The position numbers were made by a program, and so were the translations under genes. From NCBI GenBank assembly GCA_963070105.1, contig OY718805.1, positions 7,918,001-7,982,000 of the forward strand: a DNA stretch of 64,000 bases, in the 5' to 3' direction. The first letter of the stretch is position 1. The number at the start of each line of letters is the position of its first letter. This stretch comes from Litomosoides sigmodontis (Eukaryota; Nematoda; Chromadorea; Rhabditida; Onchocercidae). Under the pieces are notes generated by a model, which did not search any database, was not told the origin of the DNA, and saw nothing but the letters and a program-made list of their open reading frames with translations. This document shows positions 63,937 through 64,000 of the stretch, piece after piece.

Positions 63937-64000
63937 CTACTAAATGAAATAACGGCTGGAAAATGAAATTTGAATGTGCTACCTGGATGAATTTTCTATT

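Larger units (their letters stand above)
63043..64000. other. right-edge region with terminal-exon candidates
   Basis: A TAAAATAAAAAT run near 63280 may hold the mL50 poly(A) signal. Two opposite-strand exon candidates lie at 63493-63584 (+) and 63651-63936 (-). Confidence 0.4.

Overview
This is an AT-rich, intron-rich eukaryotic window. Small introns end in TTTTCAG-type acceptors. The protein-coding genes look like those of a nematode, and a spirurid or filarial-type (clade III) genome is my best guess. Evidence for a nematode: a tandem CCCH zinc-finger protein resembling the C. elegans OMA/MOE germline family, polypyrimidine-CAG sites just upstream of start codons that could be spliced-leader acceptors, and a GC-AG intron with an AG|GCAAG donor. 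The species itself is inferred. Exons were joined by hand from GT-AG sites, reading phase and remembered family sequences; nothing was searched.

Layout. 88-1877 (+): 3' part of a DEAD-box helicase of the DDX49/Dbp8 type. 3708-6149 (+): complete pyruvate dehydrogenase E1 beta. 6896-16791 (-), perhaps with 5' exons out to about 23.75 kb: exocyst subunit Sec6/EXOC3 in at least 25 exons, carrying two tandem copies of one N-terminal exon block. Its introns hold large satellites: (TAA)n, a ~92-bp repeat, (TA)n, (CA)n and possibly a 1.3-kb 14-bp minisatellite. 24064-29030: a nearly perfect inverted duplication of an LRP chaperone gene (MESD), arms about 1.56 kb, around a 1.85-kb spacer with an 18-bp perfect hairpin and possible decayed FAF1/UBX-like coding sequence. 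29031-47.8 kb: a gene desert with long pure microsatellites, a G tract and many GA/CT tracts, plus a few orphan exon candidates. 48018-51830 (+): complete tandem CCCH protein (409 aa). 55770-57312 (+): UBE2L3/UBC-18-type ubiquitin-conjugating enzyme. 57983-60264 (-): replication protein A 32-kDa subunit. 60800-63042 (+): mitochondrial ribosomal protein mL50, divergent from RPA2. Candidate terminal exons of unrecognised genes lie at the right end.

Most genes are unrelated housekeeping functions (ribosome biogenesis, mitochondrial metabolism and translation, exocytosis, ER folding of LRP receptors, DNA replication, ubiquitination), with no obvious shared pathway. The most interesting structural points are the phase-matched exon-block duplication in EXOC3, which could permit mutually exclusive splicing, and the MESD inverted duplication.
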